A DNA stretch of 64,000 nt from Cryptomeria japonica (GCF_030272615.1 NC_081414.1:336181927-336245926); one strand, 5' to 3'; shown: positions 52,300-64,000, numbered from the stretch's first letter. The notes: generated from the sequence alone by a model not told the origin. Translations and numbers: made by a program.

Positions 52300-53310
52300 T
52301 TATTTACATAAAAATAGATACAGAAAGCTCACATTAAAGTAAGTAAATGCCACTTTTGGAAAATGATAAACTTGTTAGGGTTATTCAAAGGATTAAGATT
52401 ATAAAGGCGTTCAAATCATATGGGTTGGATAATGTATTTAGACCAATTATTCCCTAAATGGAGCTGGTTGGAGTCTCTAAAATTTATAGTCAGGCATATG
52501 ATAGATGGCTTACAACTCCTCACAATATTATTGGTATAGCTCAATGGGGGTGCTTCACAGATGGCTTAGTTTAGCTTACAATGCATTGTTTTGGGTATAT
52601 GTTTTTTATGCTGCTATTTAACATTAGCAAATTAGGTGTAGTAGTAGAATGTCCTTACAATTTTTTTTCAAGTTTGTCAATATTATTTGTATATAGTAGT
52701 AGTCTTGCTATGTCCTATATAAGGGTTGTTCATGCAGTTTCTCTCTTTATAATTTAAGTTGTTTGTAATCTCACGAGCGAGGCCCTATTAATAGAACCTC
52801 AGATATTATCTCAAAAAAATTCTAGAACAAACATTTCTAAAGAATTATATGGACATCTTGACATGCAAAAAAATTTCATTGCCATTGGAGAATATTTTTA
52901 CTTTAATGAAGGCCTTAAAAAATTTATGAGACATTCTTATGGGTGGGATGTTTTATGGGATCCTCTTAACTGCAATCAAAGTTTGAAATTTTGGTATGCC
53001 TTAAATTACTTATAGGTCGCTATACACTTTGTTGGGTAGGTCACGATTTGGAATTCAAATCAAACAATTTATTTTTTTCATCTTAAGAAAGTTATTATTT
53101 TATGCATTTGGGAATATATGATCATGTTTGCAAAACAAGAACAAATATATATGTTAAAAAGAAGAGAATATCATCAGTTAATGAAGTCAAAAAAGAGGGA
53201 AAAAATAGTCAAAATCCATCTTGCATACAACTTCAAACAAAAAGAAATGTCTATTTGAATATTTGTAGCCGAAGTGTCTGTTAGTTAAATGGTAAGTTCA
53301 TAAAACTACT
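52300..53310 (+). repeat. Array unit U4, second part
   Basis: Continues the unit at TTATTTACATAAAAATAG. It includes the TATATAA box at 52716-52722 and the AACAAGAACAAATATATATG block. The gypsy-like element interrupts it after CTACT (53306-53310). Confidence 0.87.
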
Positions 53311-54526
53311 TGTAGCGTCCCAAAATTGCGACACTTGCAATTTCGACCGCATTTGGGTCTTCATGATGGCGACGCAACACTAAACCTGAATGGAGACCCC
53401 GAAACTTGCTCATGACACCAAAAACTGCATTTTTCCAGCACCCTGGCCTGATCCTCCTTGCACCCTGTTGTCCCGGGAGGTGGGACCAGAGCGCCCAGTG
53501 CCCTGGTCCCTAGCCCTATTTTGGGCCCGGTCTCCTATGGGACTTCAGGCCTTTTTGTTTGCAAATTGGAAAATAACATTTCCTGGTCGGCCTAAGGTCG
53601 GGAAAATCAGTCTTTTAACCCTAATTGGCAAGTATAAAAACTACATTTCCTCTCCCATTTGAGGGGGGAAGGACATATGTGTACAAGATGTGGAAACAAT
53701 ACTCAAACATTCAAGCATTCAAGCATTCAAGCATTCCTTCAAGCAATTGATCATTCTAAGTCTCCATTCAAGGCTAAGTGTTGCATTCAAGACAAGGATT
53801 CAACCATTGAAGAGGAGATCACTTACAACACATTACATGCTACAACATACAACATACAACAAACAACAACATCTATACCTTCGCATATAAGGATACAAAC
53901 ATCCTTACAACAAGGTATTAGTACTTGTTTTACATTACATTTACAGCATTTCTCATTTCTTGGTTAATTCCAAAACCGGGGTTTGACCTAAGGGCAAACC
54001 CCTAATCCCTAACCCCCCAATCGTCTTCGCTTTTCTATGTGTAGGTTGCAGGTACGTGGCTGAAATTGAAGATCTGGAATCCTTGTGCAGAGACGAACAG
54101 ATCCCCCTTCGTTTCGCGGATTTTTCGGAGGACCGTGTGCACGCCGGGCGCCATCGTCCCGTCAACTTTTGCTCAAATTTGAAGGACAGCGCCGTCTCAA
54201 CATTTTACTACTAATTCCAGGTCCGCAGCTTCATCCTATATCCCTAACTCAGTTTATAAGTGAATCTTTCTCACTTTCTATGCATTCCTAGTTCAATCTT
54301 TCCATCTACATTCTTTACAAAAGAGGGTATCCTTGCTATCACAACCCTTGAAACTCATATAGAATCTAATCTTGCATTGCGTGGGATTGGATCTTGTGGG
54401 TTTCAACCCCTCTTTTGAATGTAAAGTCCCTCCTAAGTGAAAACCATCAACCCTAGTGACTCTCCCTTCTCCCTCCTCGGAGTTGGGGAGGGGAGAACGA
54501 CTAGGGTTTGATTTTTCCGCTTTACA
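53311..54526 (+). repeat. 5' LTR of the gypsy-like element
   Basis: Contains one copy of a GCGCCCAGTGCCCTGG unit (53489), a TATAAAAA box (53633-53640), AAGCATTC repeats (53710-53740) and the GGAGGACCGTGTGCAC motif (54128) that recurs in the leader. The homologous region of the 3' LTR is 62 bp longer. Confidence 0.93.
53633..53640 (+). promoter_or_regulatory. TATA box in the gypsy-like LTR
   Basis: TATAAAAA, conserved at 60084-60091 in the 3' LTR and as a TATATAA variant in the solo LTR. Likely core promoter of the family. Confidence 0.6.
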
Positions 54527-54529
54527 TTT

Positions 54530-54548
54530 TGGTGAACCCGACGTGAAC
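54530..54548 (+). other. Candidate primer-binding site of the gypsy-like element
   Basis: TGGTGAACCCGACGTGAAC starts three bases after the LTR. The TGG start is as expected for a tRNA 3'-CCA complement. I could not assign the tRNA. Confidence 0.55.
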
Positions 54549-55708
54549 ATCCTTTCTGATTATTCATAGTTAGATCTGAAAATTGGATTCCTTGATTACA
54601 TTTCCATGTTTGATCTTTGGCAAAATTTTAGAGGTTAATTGCATAAAAACCCTAAATTTTTCTTTTTTAAGTAATTAAACTTGTGAAATGTTTAATTGTT
54701 AATGCCTGTTTCAGATCTGCCCTTCTATTACAAATTATCAATTCATATTTGTGCTTTAATTTTGAAAATTAAGTGGTTAAGTGTCAAAACCCTGATTTTT
54801 GAAACCCTCTTGATTCAACCTTTGTCCGACAATTTCACTGATCAAAACACCTCCAAATCGGCTGTAACTTTGGATTCCGCAATAAAATCACAATATCTTT
54901 CATCCCTGAAAATTTGGAAAAAAGTTGCGAGGACTGTGTGCACTCCGACCGCCATCGTCCCCGACATTTTTTCCGAAATTTCGAGAGCGAAATCTTACTG
55001 TATTTTCCTGCTAAAATCCAGAATTTTGGCTGATTTTATCAATTTTAACACCTTCAAAATTACAGTCAAAGTTGGTCTAGTGATTGCTTGGATTGAGGCT
55101 TCTAATCATTCAAAAATTGTTCAAATTGAAATTTGTGTCAAAATTGTGTTTCTTACAGTCCTAAATCTGAAAAGTGTGTTAGCATTCAGTCGAAATTTCA
55201 GTGATTTATTCAAATTTTTGCAATTTGTGACTTTTGAAATTAAGTGCTTAATTACAACAACTTTGATTTCCGCTTTCAAAATTGAATTTTGCGTGAAATT
55301 AAGTCAACTTTCAAATTTCAAAACTTACATTGCTTTTGGTATTCCCTCTAAAATCATAAAATTCAAAATTTCAGTTTCCCTCTCTTTTTCAAAATTCAAA
55401 TTTTGCATTTTTCGACAATCTTGGTAGGGTTCAATTTTGAGATTGCAACTTTAATTTGGCCTATCTACGGATCGTAAAATCACTCAATTTTTACAGGTTA
55501 GCTGTAAAATCATCATAACTTTCATCCCTGCAAATTTCGAAAAAAGTTGCGAGGACCGTGTGCACCCTGAGTGCCACGGTCCCAGACATTTTTTTCAAAA
55601 TTTCGGGAGATTGTCCTGATTGTATTTAACAGCTTCAATCTAGGAGATTGGCTAATTTTACTGAAATTTGCTACCTCTAAAATTCAGAATCTTCTCTCTC
55701 TCTAGTGC
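54549..55708 (+). other. Leader of the gypsy-like element with repeated motif
   Basis: A 243-codon frame (54696-55427) is open, but its residues (Ile/Phe/Lys/Ser-rich from AAATTT-rich DNA) and lack of motifs argue for an untranslated leader. A block of about 75 bp ending in GCGAGGACYGTGTGCAC and GCCAYCGTCCC-like words occurs at 54895-54980 and 55525-55595, and its core also lies in the LTR near 54128. Confidence 0.55.
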
Positions 55709-57284
55709 ATGAGTTTTACAACAATAAGCCCTACTTACACTATTCCCGTTAGACGAAGCCTTAGAATTAAGTCCTTCCAAGGTTTAATTACTGAGGAGAT
55801 GGAACCTAATTTGAATGGTCTTTTTAACGAGGACATGGGTAATTCCTCTAATCCTCTTAATGATGAAGAAGCTCTCCATGAGGTTTCTGTAGAACAACTT
55901 TCAAAATTGGATAACCAATTTGACGATTTTCGACAATGGATGTCTCAAGAATACCCTGATAGTCAAGCTCTTCCTTTAATTGAGGGTCTAAAACGTATGG
56001 TTCAAAGTGATAAGAATGGAATTGATATTTTGCGTGGTATTGCACACATTGTGGATTCAAATGTGATGCCTATGAAAAGTTGTGCCGAAACCTTAGGTTA
56101 TACACAACCTCCTACTCAAGACAATCATTCTATTCCTTTGACGACTCCTATTGCTAGTATACCTACTTTTACATCAAACATAATGACTACTTCAACACAA
56201 GACATTCCTTCTATGATCACCAGTCATGGGGGCAATCCCTCTTCTTCAATTAACCCTCTTCCTTCATTCAATCCAACTTCTTCATTCATTCCTTCAATGA
56301 GTGTTCCTATTATATCACAACAAATGAACATGACGCAAGGGGGCAACTCGTTTAATCATTCCTCCTTGTAGTGTTCCTCCTGTCGAATCTTCTCCTATGA
56401 CTACCTATCATAGTGTCCCACCACCTTACTCTCTACCTTCTTTCAATAACATAACACCTCCATCACAATCTAACACGTCTAATATGAACTCTTCGACTGA
56501 AGCAACCATTAATAATCTTGCACAAACTGTCTCTTCTTTACAGCAACAAATTGCCTCTATGAATCAATCTAAGTTTAGTGTGCCCACATTTGATGTTGTG
56601 AGTCCACTCTCTCTTGACATTGTTCGAGCTATTCCCCCTAAACATGTTGAAATTCCGCATTTGGAGCTTTATAATGGTAAGGGTGATCCTCTAACACATG
56701 TTAAGACCTTTCAAACAATATGTACTGATTTTGCTTATGACCAAAGGTTGCTTGCAAAATTGTTTACTAGAACATTAAGAGACAAAGCCCTACAATGGTA
56801 TTGCTCGTTGCCTTCCTATTCTATTACTTCTTTCAAACAACTTACAAATGCTTTCATTCAACAATTTCAAAACAATATAAGTCCTAAAGTTACTTTGATT
56901 GATTTAATGCATTGTAAACAAGGTGTTAAAGAAAAAGTGACTGATTTAATTGGTAGATATAAGCATTTGTATGCTCAAATTTCTTTTCCAGTGCCTGACA
57001 ATGATATTCAAAGAATCTTTATTTCTAATTTACAAAAAGACATTAGAGAAAAACTCCTGTTTTCTGAGTTTACTTCTTTCCAATAGTTGTGCGCAACTCT
57101 TCACAATTATCAACTGACTGTGAGTCAAATGGAACAATCACATCCTATGACTCTGAGTGATAAGGGTGATAGTAGTCAACAACCATTTGGGAAGTTTAAA
57201 CCGAACAGAGAGTCCATTAAATTCAATGAAAACATCATCAACAACAATGTGAATGCAGCATCAGGTGTGTCATCCTGGGCATGA
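55709..57284 (+). pseudogene. Gypsy-like gag, frameshifted
   Basis: ATG 55709 (MSFTTISPTY) opens a 220-codon frame. It ends at 56371 after a Ser/Thr/Pro-rich stretch and continues in another frame from about 56350. The core domain (56610-57080) carries the retrotransposon gag pattern: HVEIPHLELYNGKGDPLTHV, LLAKLFTRTLRDKALQWY and the SFKQLTNAFIQQF helix. A TAG at 57084 interrupts it, then the frame shifts again near 57250 into a CHPGHDTEKC zinc-finger-like motif. Expected role: capsid and RNA packaging. The pattern is gypsy (Tat-like) rather than copia. Confidence 0.82.
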
Positions 57285-58953
57285 TACTGAAAAATGTTTT
57301 GCTTTAAAGGGTAAAATTCAAGATTTGATTGATAATAATACTATTTCTGTTTCTGGAGTGAATGATAAAGGCAATACATCTGTAGCTCCTCCTAACCAAA
57401 ATCTTCAGATTTTTACTGATCCATTACCTTCTCATACCTCTAATGCGATTGATACTACTGATTCCTCTGTCTCACCTGATGATCTTGTGTCCATGACTCC
57501 GAATGTGATTAACTTTGTAGAGCAGCAAAAAATCCCTAAAGAACCTTCCATCACATTTGATTCCAATGAAACTATCAGGGCACCTGATGGTCCTTTATAT
57601 ATAGTTGTAAAAGTCAAGAATACACCTTGCCGTGGAGTACTTATTGATCCTTCTTGTATGGTTAATGTCATTACTGAAGAATTTCTTTTTACTTTGCAAT
57701 TGAATCAAGTAATCTATGATGAAATAGATGTGGTTGTGAAACTATTTGATGCATTTTCTTCTCCTGCAATTGGTTCTATTACATTACCTATTGAGGTCCG
57801 TAACGAATCCCTTGATGTGAACTTTGCTATTATTCCATCTTCCGAACAATTTCGTGTGAAGCTAGGCTATCCTTGGCTGTCTTCCATGAAAGCTATTGCT
57901 TCTCCTATTCACAAGTGTTTGAAATTTCCCCATAATGGTGAAGTTGTTACTGTCAATCATAGTCTCTTTAAACCAGCTGAAAGAACTTCTAGCGTTCCTA
58001 TTGATTACTTTTGGCCTAAACAATTCCAATCTCTTCCTCCGCGAAGTCATCATCTTTTCAAATCTTATCAAAAGTGGAAAATAGATATGATCCTATCTCT
58101 AAGTGAACCTAGAACACCCAAACTTGACATTCCTATCATTCTTGAGAAGGAAGTTCTTCCTTTGAAAGATAAAACTAATGTCTTTCCTCAAGAAGATTCC
58201 CAACCCATCCCTATGGATGTGACTATGCCTATGATTAATAAACTTCCTAAAAGTAGACCTATCCCTCCTCGTCATGATGGACTTGGTCTCCTTCCAAAAC
58301 CAAATATTCCTCCTTTATATGGAGCAGTTCCTCCTCCTTCCTCTTATGGAGAGAAGAGACCTTCCTCTTCTCCTATTGTTCAACCTAAGAGACCACAACC
58401 TAAACACCCAAGTGATAAGGATGAGAACATTCCTCCTCCTTAATCTTCTCAACTTCCTACTAAGACTAGACGAAATCGTTCTGCACGTGAACGCCGGCGA
58501 AAGCGTCGTCTTAGAGCTCAAACTTTGCAATCCCCAAAAACACCTTCAACAAGCATTATTCCATTTTCTCCTCAGCCGACGATTGAGCCAAAATCTCCTA
58601 AACATAAGATGCATGATGGTCTTGATCCTGTGCGAGTTAAACATCCTATTTTTATAAATCTTGATGATGATATAGATGAAAATGTTATTCATGATGAAAA
58701 TGCTACTTCTCCTGTTCATTCTGATAGTGAATATGAACTTGTTGATATTGATAACCATTTATCTAACGAATTTTCTAAAGCACTTATCCTAGCTCCTAGA
58801 CAAGAACACCGCGGCTTGGGATATGAACATAGCGCTTGTTTGGATCTTGCGATAGCTCCATCTGCTGTGTTGGATGTTCCTCCTCTAGCGTGTTCCCTGC
58901 CTTCCCAAAACATTGATCAGCAAGATCGGGGGGTAGATGACGTGCTAGACTAG
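57253..58953 (+). pseudogene. Gypsy-like protease region and acidic tail
   Basis: Frame from the CHPGHDTEKC motif to a TAA at 58441 and on in the same frame to 58951. A retropepsin-like fold is suggested by GVLIDPSCMVNVI (Asp at 57646; the usual D-T/S-G reads D-P-S) and later VKLGYPWLSSM. Whether it is catalytic is doubtful. The C-terminal part is Pro/Lys-rich and then acidic (FINLDDDIDENVIHDENA) and ends GVDDVLD. No reverse transcriptase follows. The tail may be a lineage-specific extension. Confidence 0.75.
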
Positions 58954-59699
58954 TTTCATTAGCATAGCAGATTCTCTCCTCCTCTCTTTCGTTACTTCTT
59001 CTATGTGTTATTCTCATTCTTCTATTTGTTGTCCTTAGTGTTGTCTACTTGAGGACGATGCAAAGCATTGAGATCTCTCGATCTCTCTCATGTTGACTCA
59101 ATAGACACATGTGTTCCCTTCTTCTAGGTGACCTTCCTTGATTGGGGAATGAAGAACAATTATGCATACATACATATGATATACATGAATTATCATACAG
59201 CATACTGACCCCGAGGAAAGCGAAGTCACCTCGTGCTTTGTGTTTTCTGTCTATTATCCTTGGGCTTATCTCACACTTGGGGGCTAAATCCTTGTGATAA
59301 CGTGCTCCTTTCCCTTTTTCATTTTCTTATATGTATCACTACCTTAAAGCAATCACCCCCGGTGAGGCATGTGCGATCGCTTTAACGTAGGGGGGCATAC
59401 ATCCCGTTCATATCTTTTCAAGATACTTCAAAATTTCTTGACAAATTTACGTTTGCGTTGAAAATTTTTGATATCTTTCTTGCATGACTCATAGTGAGGG
59501 AACCTTGCTACTGACAGTCATGGTTCTCCCTCGTGATCTTCCCTTTTACCTTGTCAATCGAAGTCGTAAGATCCTTAGTCCACTGGGGGCTTGGTGTATC
59601 TTGCCTCCTTGACATGGTGAAAGTTTTTCAATGTTGTTTCCTTGTACTTTACCGAAAGTATGAGCGTACGCTTATACTCCCGCTAAAGTGGGGGCTAAA
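58954..59699 (+). other. 3' non-coding region of the gypsy-like element
   Basis: No open frame is supported. Polypurine-like words recur: CACTTGGGGGCTAAAT at 59274, CCACTGGGGGCTTGG at 59581 and AAAGTGGGGGCTAAAT at 59685-59700, the last abutting the 3' LTR and thus the likely plus-strand primer site. Confidence 0.65.
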
Positions 59700-60977
59700 T
59701 GTAGCGTCCTAAAATTGCGACACTTGCAATTTCGACCGCATTTGGGTCTTCACGATGGCAACGCAACACTAAACCTGAATGGAGACCCCGAAACTTGCTC
59801 ATGACACCAAAAACTGCATTTTTCCAGCACCCTGGCCTGATCCTCCTTGCACCCTGCTGTCCCGGGAGGTGGGACCAGAGCGCCCAACGCCCTGGTCCTT
59901 CAGGACCAGGGCGCCCAGTGCCCTGGTCCCCCAGGACCATGGCGCCCAGCGCCCTGGTCCCTGGCCCTATTTTGTCCCCGGTCTCCTATGGGACTTCGGG
60001 TCTTTTTGTTTGCAAATTGGAAAATAACATTTCCTGGTCGGCCTAAGGTCGGGAAAATTAGTCTTTTAACCCTAATTGGCAAGTATAAAAACTACATTTC
60101 CTCTCCCATTTGAGGGGGGAAGGACATATGTGTACAAGACGTGGAAACGATACTCAAACATTCAAGCATTCAAGCATTCAACCATTCCTTCAAGCAATTG
60201 ATCATTCTAAGTCTCCATTCAAGGCTAAGTGTTGCATTCAAGACAAGGATTCAACCATTGAAGAGGAGATCACTTACAACACATTACATGCTACAACATA
60301 CAACATACAACAAACAACAACATCTATACCTTCGCATATAAGGATACAAACATCCTTACAACAAGGTATTAGTACTTGTTTTACATTACATTTACAACAT
60401 TTCTCATTTCTTGGTTAATTCCAAAACCGGGGTTTGACCTAAGGGCAAACCCCTAATCCCTAACCCCCCAATCGTCTTCGCTTTTCTGTGTGTAGGTTGC
60501 AGGTACGCGGCTGAAATTGAAGATCTGGAATCCTTGTGCAGAGACGAACAGATCCCCCTTCGTTTCGCAGATTTTTCGGAGGACCGTGTGCACGCCGGGC
60601 GCCATCGTCCCGTCAACTTTTGCTCAAATTTGCAGGACAGCGCCGCCTCGACATTTTACTGCTAATTCCAGGTCCACAGCTTCATCCTATATCCCTAACT
60701 CAGTTTATAAGCGAATCTTTCTCACTTTCTATGCATTCCTAGTTCAATCTTTCCATCTACATTCTTTACAAAAGAGGGTATCCTTGCTATCACAACCCTT
60801 GAAACTCATATAGAATCCAATCTTGCATTGCTTGGGATTGGATCTTGTGGGTTTCAACCCCTCTTTTGAATGTAAAGTCCCTCCTAAGTGAAAACCATCA
60901 ACCCTAGTGACTCTCTCTTCTCCCTCCTCGGAGTTGGGGAGGGGAGAACGACTAGGGTTCGATTTTTCCGCTTTACA
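59700..60977 (+). repeat. 3' LTR of the gypsy-like element
   Basis: A 1,278-bp copy of the 5' LTR. It carries three tandem copies (59880-59965) of a 31-bp unit containing GGACCAGGGCGCCCAGTG, against one in the 5' LTR. Two extra copies account for exactly the 62-bp length difference. It ends CTTTACA and is followed by CTACT. Confidence 0.93.
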
Positions 60978-61640
60978 CTACTGTGTCTAGCTTATTTATT
61001 TGGAGAAGATAGAAAAAATAGAGAAGACCATGTCCAAATAAACATGCACACATTTCCATTAGACACAATTTCTAGTGTTTGAAAAAATTTCAACTTGCAC
61101 ATACTTTCTTGCACTTGCAAATTTCAACTTACACCCACCTACCTGCATTCAATACACATTCAATACAATAGATTTCTGAAGAGTTTTCATCTAAAGATTG
61201 CTATAATGCATGTTTGCATCCAAGTGAGCCTCACTGCCAACGTGGTACTTTTCAAAAGCAAGCATTTTTTCCACATCATGTCACTGCTTTCTCTTTTCCC
61301 AAGAGTGCTAACCTAGTTTTAGTTCACGTAGGTAAGAAAAGGAAGGTGGTGTTCTTTGTAGATGAGTTTGATGGGAAGTTTCCATTGATCATGTGTGATT
61401 GAAGGTACGAGGAGTACAAGAAGGGCGACATGATATTTAAAGTAATCGCCAAAAGAAAATACGACCAACACACATGAATGTATTGAAGACCTGCACAAAG
61501 AATGATGCCAAAAGAATTAGGCGAAGGATGATGCTAGGAGAGTAGATATCATGAAAAATTTATTTTGCATGAATTTTGAACATTTTCTTTTTTCGGCGTC
61601 TGACATGAAGAGAAACCGATGGGAGATTCTCCTATATAAT
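60978..61640 (+). repeat. Array unit U4, last part, and right end of the array
   Basis: Continues the unit from TGTGTCTAGCTTATTT through the recurring short frame (61214-61402, with TGA in place of one codon) to CTATATAATAGCCTAT. After that the sequence no longer matches any other unit. Confidence 0.85.
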
Positions 61641-61730
61641 AGCCTATCGGCTAAATTAAAAGTGAGAAATTTTAATATTTTAGTTAAATTATTTCTCACA
61701 GTAATCAAATGCATGGTCAAACTGAATGGA
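61641..61730. other. Junction with a small inverted repeat
   Basis: GTGAGAAAT near 61661 and ATTTCTCAC near 61690 form 9-bp inverted arms about 20 bp apart. The segment joins the array to the minus-strand gag-like region. No target duplication is visible. Confidence 0.4.
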
Positions 61731-63224
61731 GGATTTTGACTAGTGCCACTTGACACATGTTGAGTATTTGAAACAACATAGGATGAAGATGGCTCTTGCA
61801 AGTAACTGAATCATGGTTGTGAGATGACAGGTTGTGAAGTCACTTAAGGCTAACATTGGAGCATACTGACAACATGTGGCATAGACTATATAGGTGGGGG
61901 TGCACAAATGACTCCTATTCAATATTGATTGAAAATGGTTAAGGAGATGGCGTATCCAGTTAACAAAGTGGAGTTTGATGCTATTTAAGGTGGATAAATA
62001 TAATTTGATTGTTGTGGCGGGTGTTGATAGCCTACCATGTTCTAACAAATAGGAACAATTTGTTGAACAAATAGTGGTTGTTGATATTGAGGTGGTCGTG
62101 AGTAGGTTGCAACATTCTATTGTGAAGGAATGTATTGATGTTAATACTACACATTTTGAAGATGTTGAACTTGAGGAATACCACCTTGCAAATAACTACC
62201 TCCAATATAACTAGGATGAGACACATTAGGTTGTTGTGTATTATACAATGGATGATTTTGACTAGTGCCACCTGACATTTGTTGAATATTTGGGACAACA
62301 TAGGATGAAGATGGTGCTTGCAAGTAACTCAATTGTGGTTGTTAGACAACAAGTTGCGAAGTCACTTGAGGCTGACATTGAAGCATACCAACAACCTATG
62401 GCATAGATTGATAGGTGGGGGTACATAAATGATGTTGGTGCTATACAACTCATTCTCCTAGTCATAGCCTCTGTAATAAGTGGTGGAGGATAACCAAGCA
62501 TTCTCGTAGTCCAAGCTAGTGTTTGCATAGGAGGTAAGTTCAATGGTCATGCGATTTGATTGACAAAAGGAGTAACATGTACTATGTTGGAAGTCATGGG
62601 CATCTAATCCATCATGGGGATTGAAGTGAGAAGTTGTGTAGATGGTGAAATAATAGGTGTATTGTAGATAACTCTCCCTGAAGATGGAGGTGGCGTAAGC
62701 CCTGACGAAGTGTCATAGAAAGGTTTATAATGTATTTCCATTGTACCCATAGGCAGTAATCCCGTAGATGCAAATAGGGTACTCTATTATGATGGTGATA
62801 TTGAAGTTTGGACTGGAAGTGGCACTTACAAGAATTGTTTTGAAAGTACTTCCTATTGAGGTGGGCCTTGTGGATTAGCAGTCACAGGTGTGTCAGGCGA
62901 TGCAATGGTCATACCTTGAGAAACCATATTCACAAAGATAATATTCTTGCGACTTTCAATGATTTCATCTACCATTTGAGCATTATCTAGATTCAAAAGG
63001 AATTGATCAGTGGGATCAAATGGTACATTAGTCTCATCAATTTGGTTGACCATATTCTCCTTAGAAATAGTCGGATTGAGTAGATCAGAGATGGTAGGAA
63101 CACTTTCTTACATGATGGGATTAACACCCAAATTGGGATTCAGTTATGGGTTAGAAGACCCTACTCCTGATTGAGAAAGTTGCTCTATTGCTTCTCTAGA
63201 TTGAGATCGAGTAGTGACAAGCAT
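61731..63224 (-). pseudogene. Gypsy-type gag-like region, minus strand, truncated
   Basis: From ATG 63224 (MLVTTRSQSREAIEQL) one frame runs leftward with several stops, including 62853 after a well-formed segment (PFDPTDQFLLNLDNAQMVDEI). It shifts frame before 62332. The part at 62332-61950 is rich in Gln, Pro, Tyr and Ser (SYLQAPSSSYVVPNIQQ, YSRPPQYQQPLFVQQ), as in gag N-terminal regions of plant gypsy elements. A block of about 180 bp is present twice (61731-61915 and 62252-62430). Array DNA replaces the rest. The assignment rests on composition, not on a catalytic motif. Confidence 0.45.
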
Positions 63225-64000
63225 GAACTATGAAATGAAAAGATGTGATGACAAAAAAGCATGCTAAAGTCAAGGATTAGATTAACTAATTGATTCAATC
63301 AAACTAGTGAAATGGTAGATGAGATGATTGCCTGGGATGATTTGATACTCAAATTGCAAATGGATAAGTCTAGTTAAGAAACGTGACTCTGAAGCTACTC
63401 AGGAGGATACACTCAAGCAACAAGATGGACCAATGTGAGCTAAACCTCTAGCTCGAGGTGACAAGACCACAATGATGCAAAAGATTTAACTCTAGACATG
63501 ATATAGTCAAATAACTCTAGTGATGATAATCGCTAGAAAAATGATGTAGAATTTGTTGTAATTTTTGGGATATGAGATAAAAGATGACAAATGGATCGAA
63601 TTTATATTCAATTTGATTTGATAAACTAGATGGATTGAAAAAGGATAAATGATTTAATGAGATGGAATAAAGGATCGATTGACTTAACTCAACTATACTA
63701 GATGATGAATTCAAGACTCAAAAGGATATGGGATAAACTGACTGATGACATGATTGTTTAGATTATAAGATTTGATTTAAACCAAAGAGTAATCCCCGAC
63801 TTAGCAAAATGTGTGATTGATGATGAGATAATGATAACGCAAGATGACGAAGGATGAAAACTAGCAATAATAACGACCAAGATCGAAATGATGACCAAGA
63901 TAATAACACAAAAGCTAGGATGATCAAGATGATGATGCAAATTAAGACCTTGGTAAGCGATAATGACAATGCAAATGGATGTAGACCAAGTTTGGATGAC
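63225..64000 (-). other. Probable leader upstream of the minus-strand gag-like region
   Basis: About 780 bp, AT-rich with many GATGA words on the + strand (ATCATC on the minus). Only short frames are seen on both strands. By position it should be the 5' untranslated part of the element, whose LTR would lie beyond the window. Confidence 0.35.

Larger units (their letters stand above)
53311..60977 (+). mobile_element. Gypsy-like element with gag and protease only
   Basis: LTRs of 1,216 and 1,278 bp (TGTAGCGTCC...CTTTACA) with a perfect CTACT duplication (53306-53310 and 60978-60982). The internal 5.2 kb encodes a gypsy-type gag, a CCHC-like motif and a retropepsin-like region. I find no reverse transcriptase, RNase H or integrase, and there is no room for them before the 3' LTR. 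It is therefore non-autonomous. LTR divergence by eye is about two per cent, mostly transitions, making this one of the younger insertions here. Confidence 0.9.

Noticed and set aside
54696-55427. A 243-codon protein in the gypsy-like element
   Set aside because: The composition follows AT-rich DNA and no domain is seen. Its position is between primer site and gag, and it contains the repeated leader motif. An untranslated leader is more likely.

Overview
The window looks like repeat-dominated nuclear DNA of a seed plant with a very large genome. A gymnosperm is my guess, from the age and nesting of the insertions, but this is weak inference. I see no intact host gene, no RNA gene apart from a tRNA-derived SINE, no CRISPR array and no prokaryotic operon. 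Almost every base can be placed in a transposable element or in one long tandem array. Nearly all open frames are decayed element proteins broken by stops and frameshifts.

The base layer is a head-to-tail array of a unit of about 2.9 kb on the + strand, with anchor copies near 3126, 28966, 31858 and 42678. A partial inverted copy lies at 1-735, and the array ends near 61640. Later insertions have split it: a tRNA-derived SINE (1613-1912), a non-coding LTR element (5566-28505), a LINE (32300-40239), a copia element (43645-52299) and a gag-protease-only gypsy-like element (53311-60977). Removing each insertion and one copy of its target-site duplication restores the 2.9-kb period. The right end (61731-64000) is the start of another gypsy-like gag region on the minus strand.

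The deepest nest is on the left. The 3' LTR of the non-coding LTR element holds a 17.1-kb DNA transposon (11093-28219) with 27-bp imperfect inverted termini and a 4-bp ATGT duplication. The sister 5' LTR preserves the empty site. This transposon carries two convergent, multi-exon, decayed genes. Gene 1 (12242-17513, +) has a DDE-like motif set. Gene 2 (25703-18748, -) matches nothing I recognise. It also has subterminal TTCGA-type repeats, an AT-rich inverted-repeat cluster, and a satellite of about 130 bp whose units contain a palindrome. A Tnt1-like copia element (19339-24304) later landed inside gene 2. I cannot assign the DNA transposon to a superfamily, and it is the best candidate here for an undescribed system.

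Other points: the LINE carries an extra open region downstream of its RNase H domain. The gypsy-like element lacks reverse transcriptase and integrase, yet its LTRs are very similar, and a solo LTR of the same family sits inside the neighbouring copia LTR. Copia, LINE and gypsy coding regions are all interrupted, so none of these copies should be autonomous.
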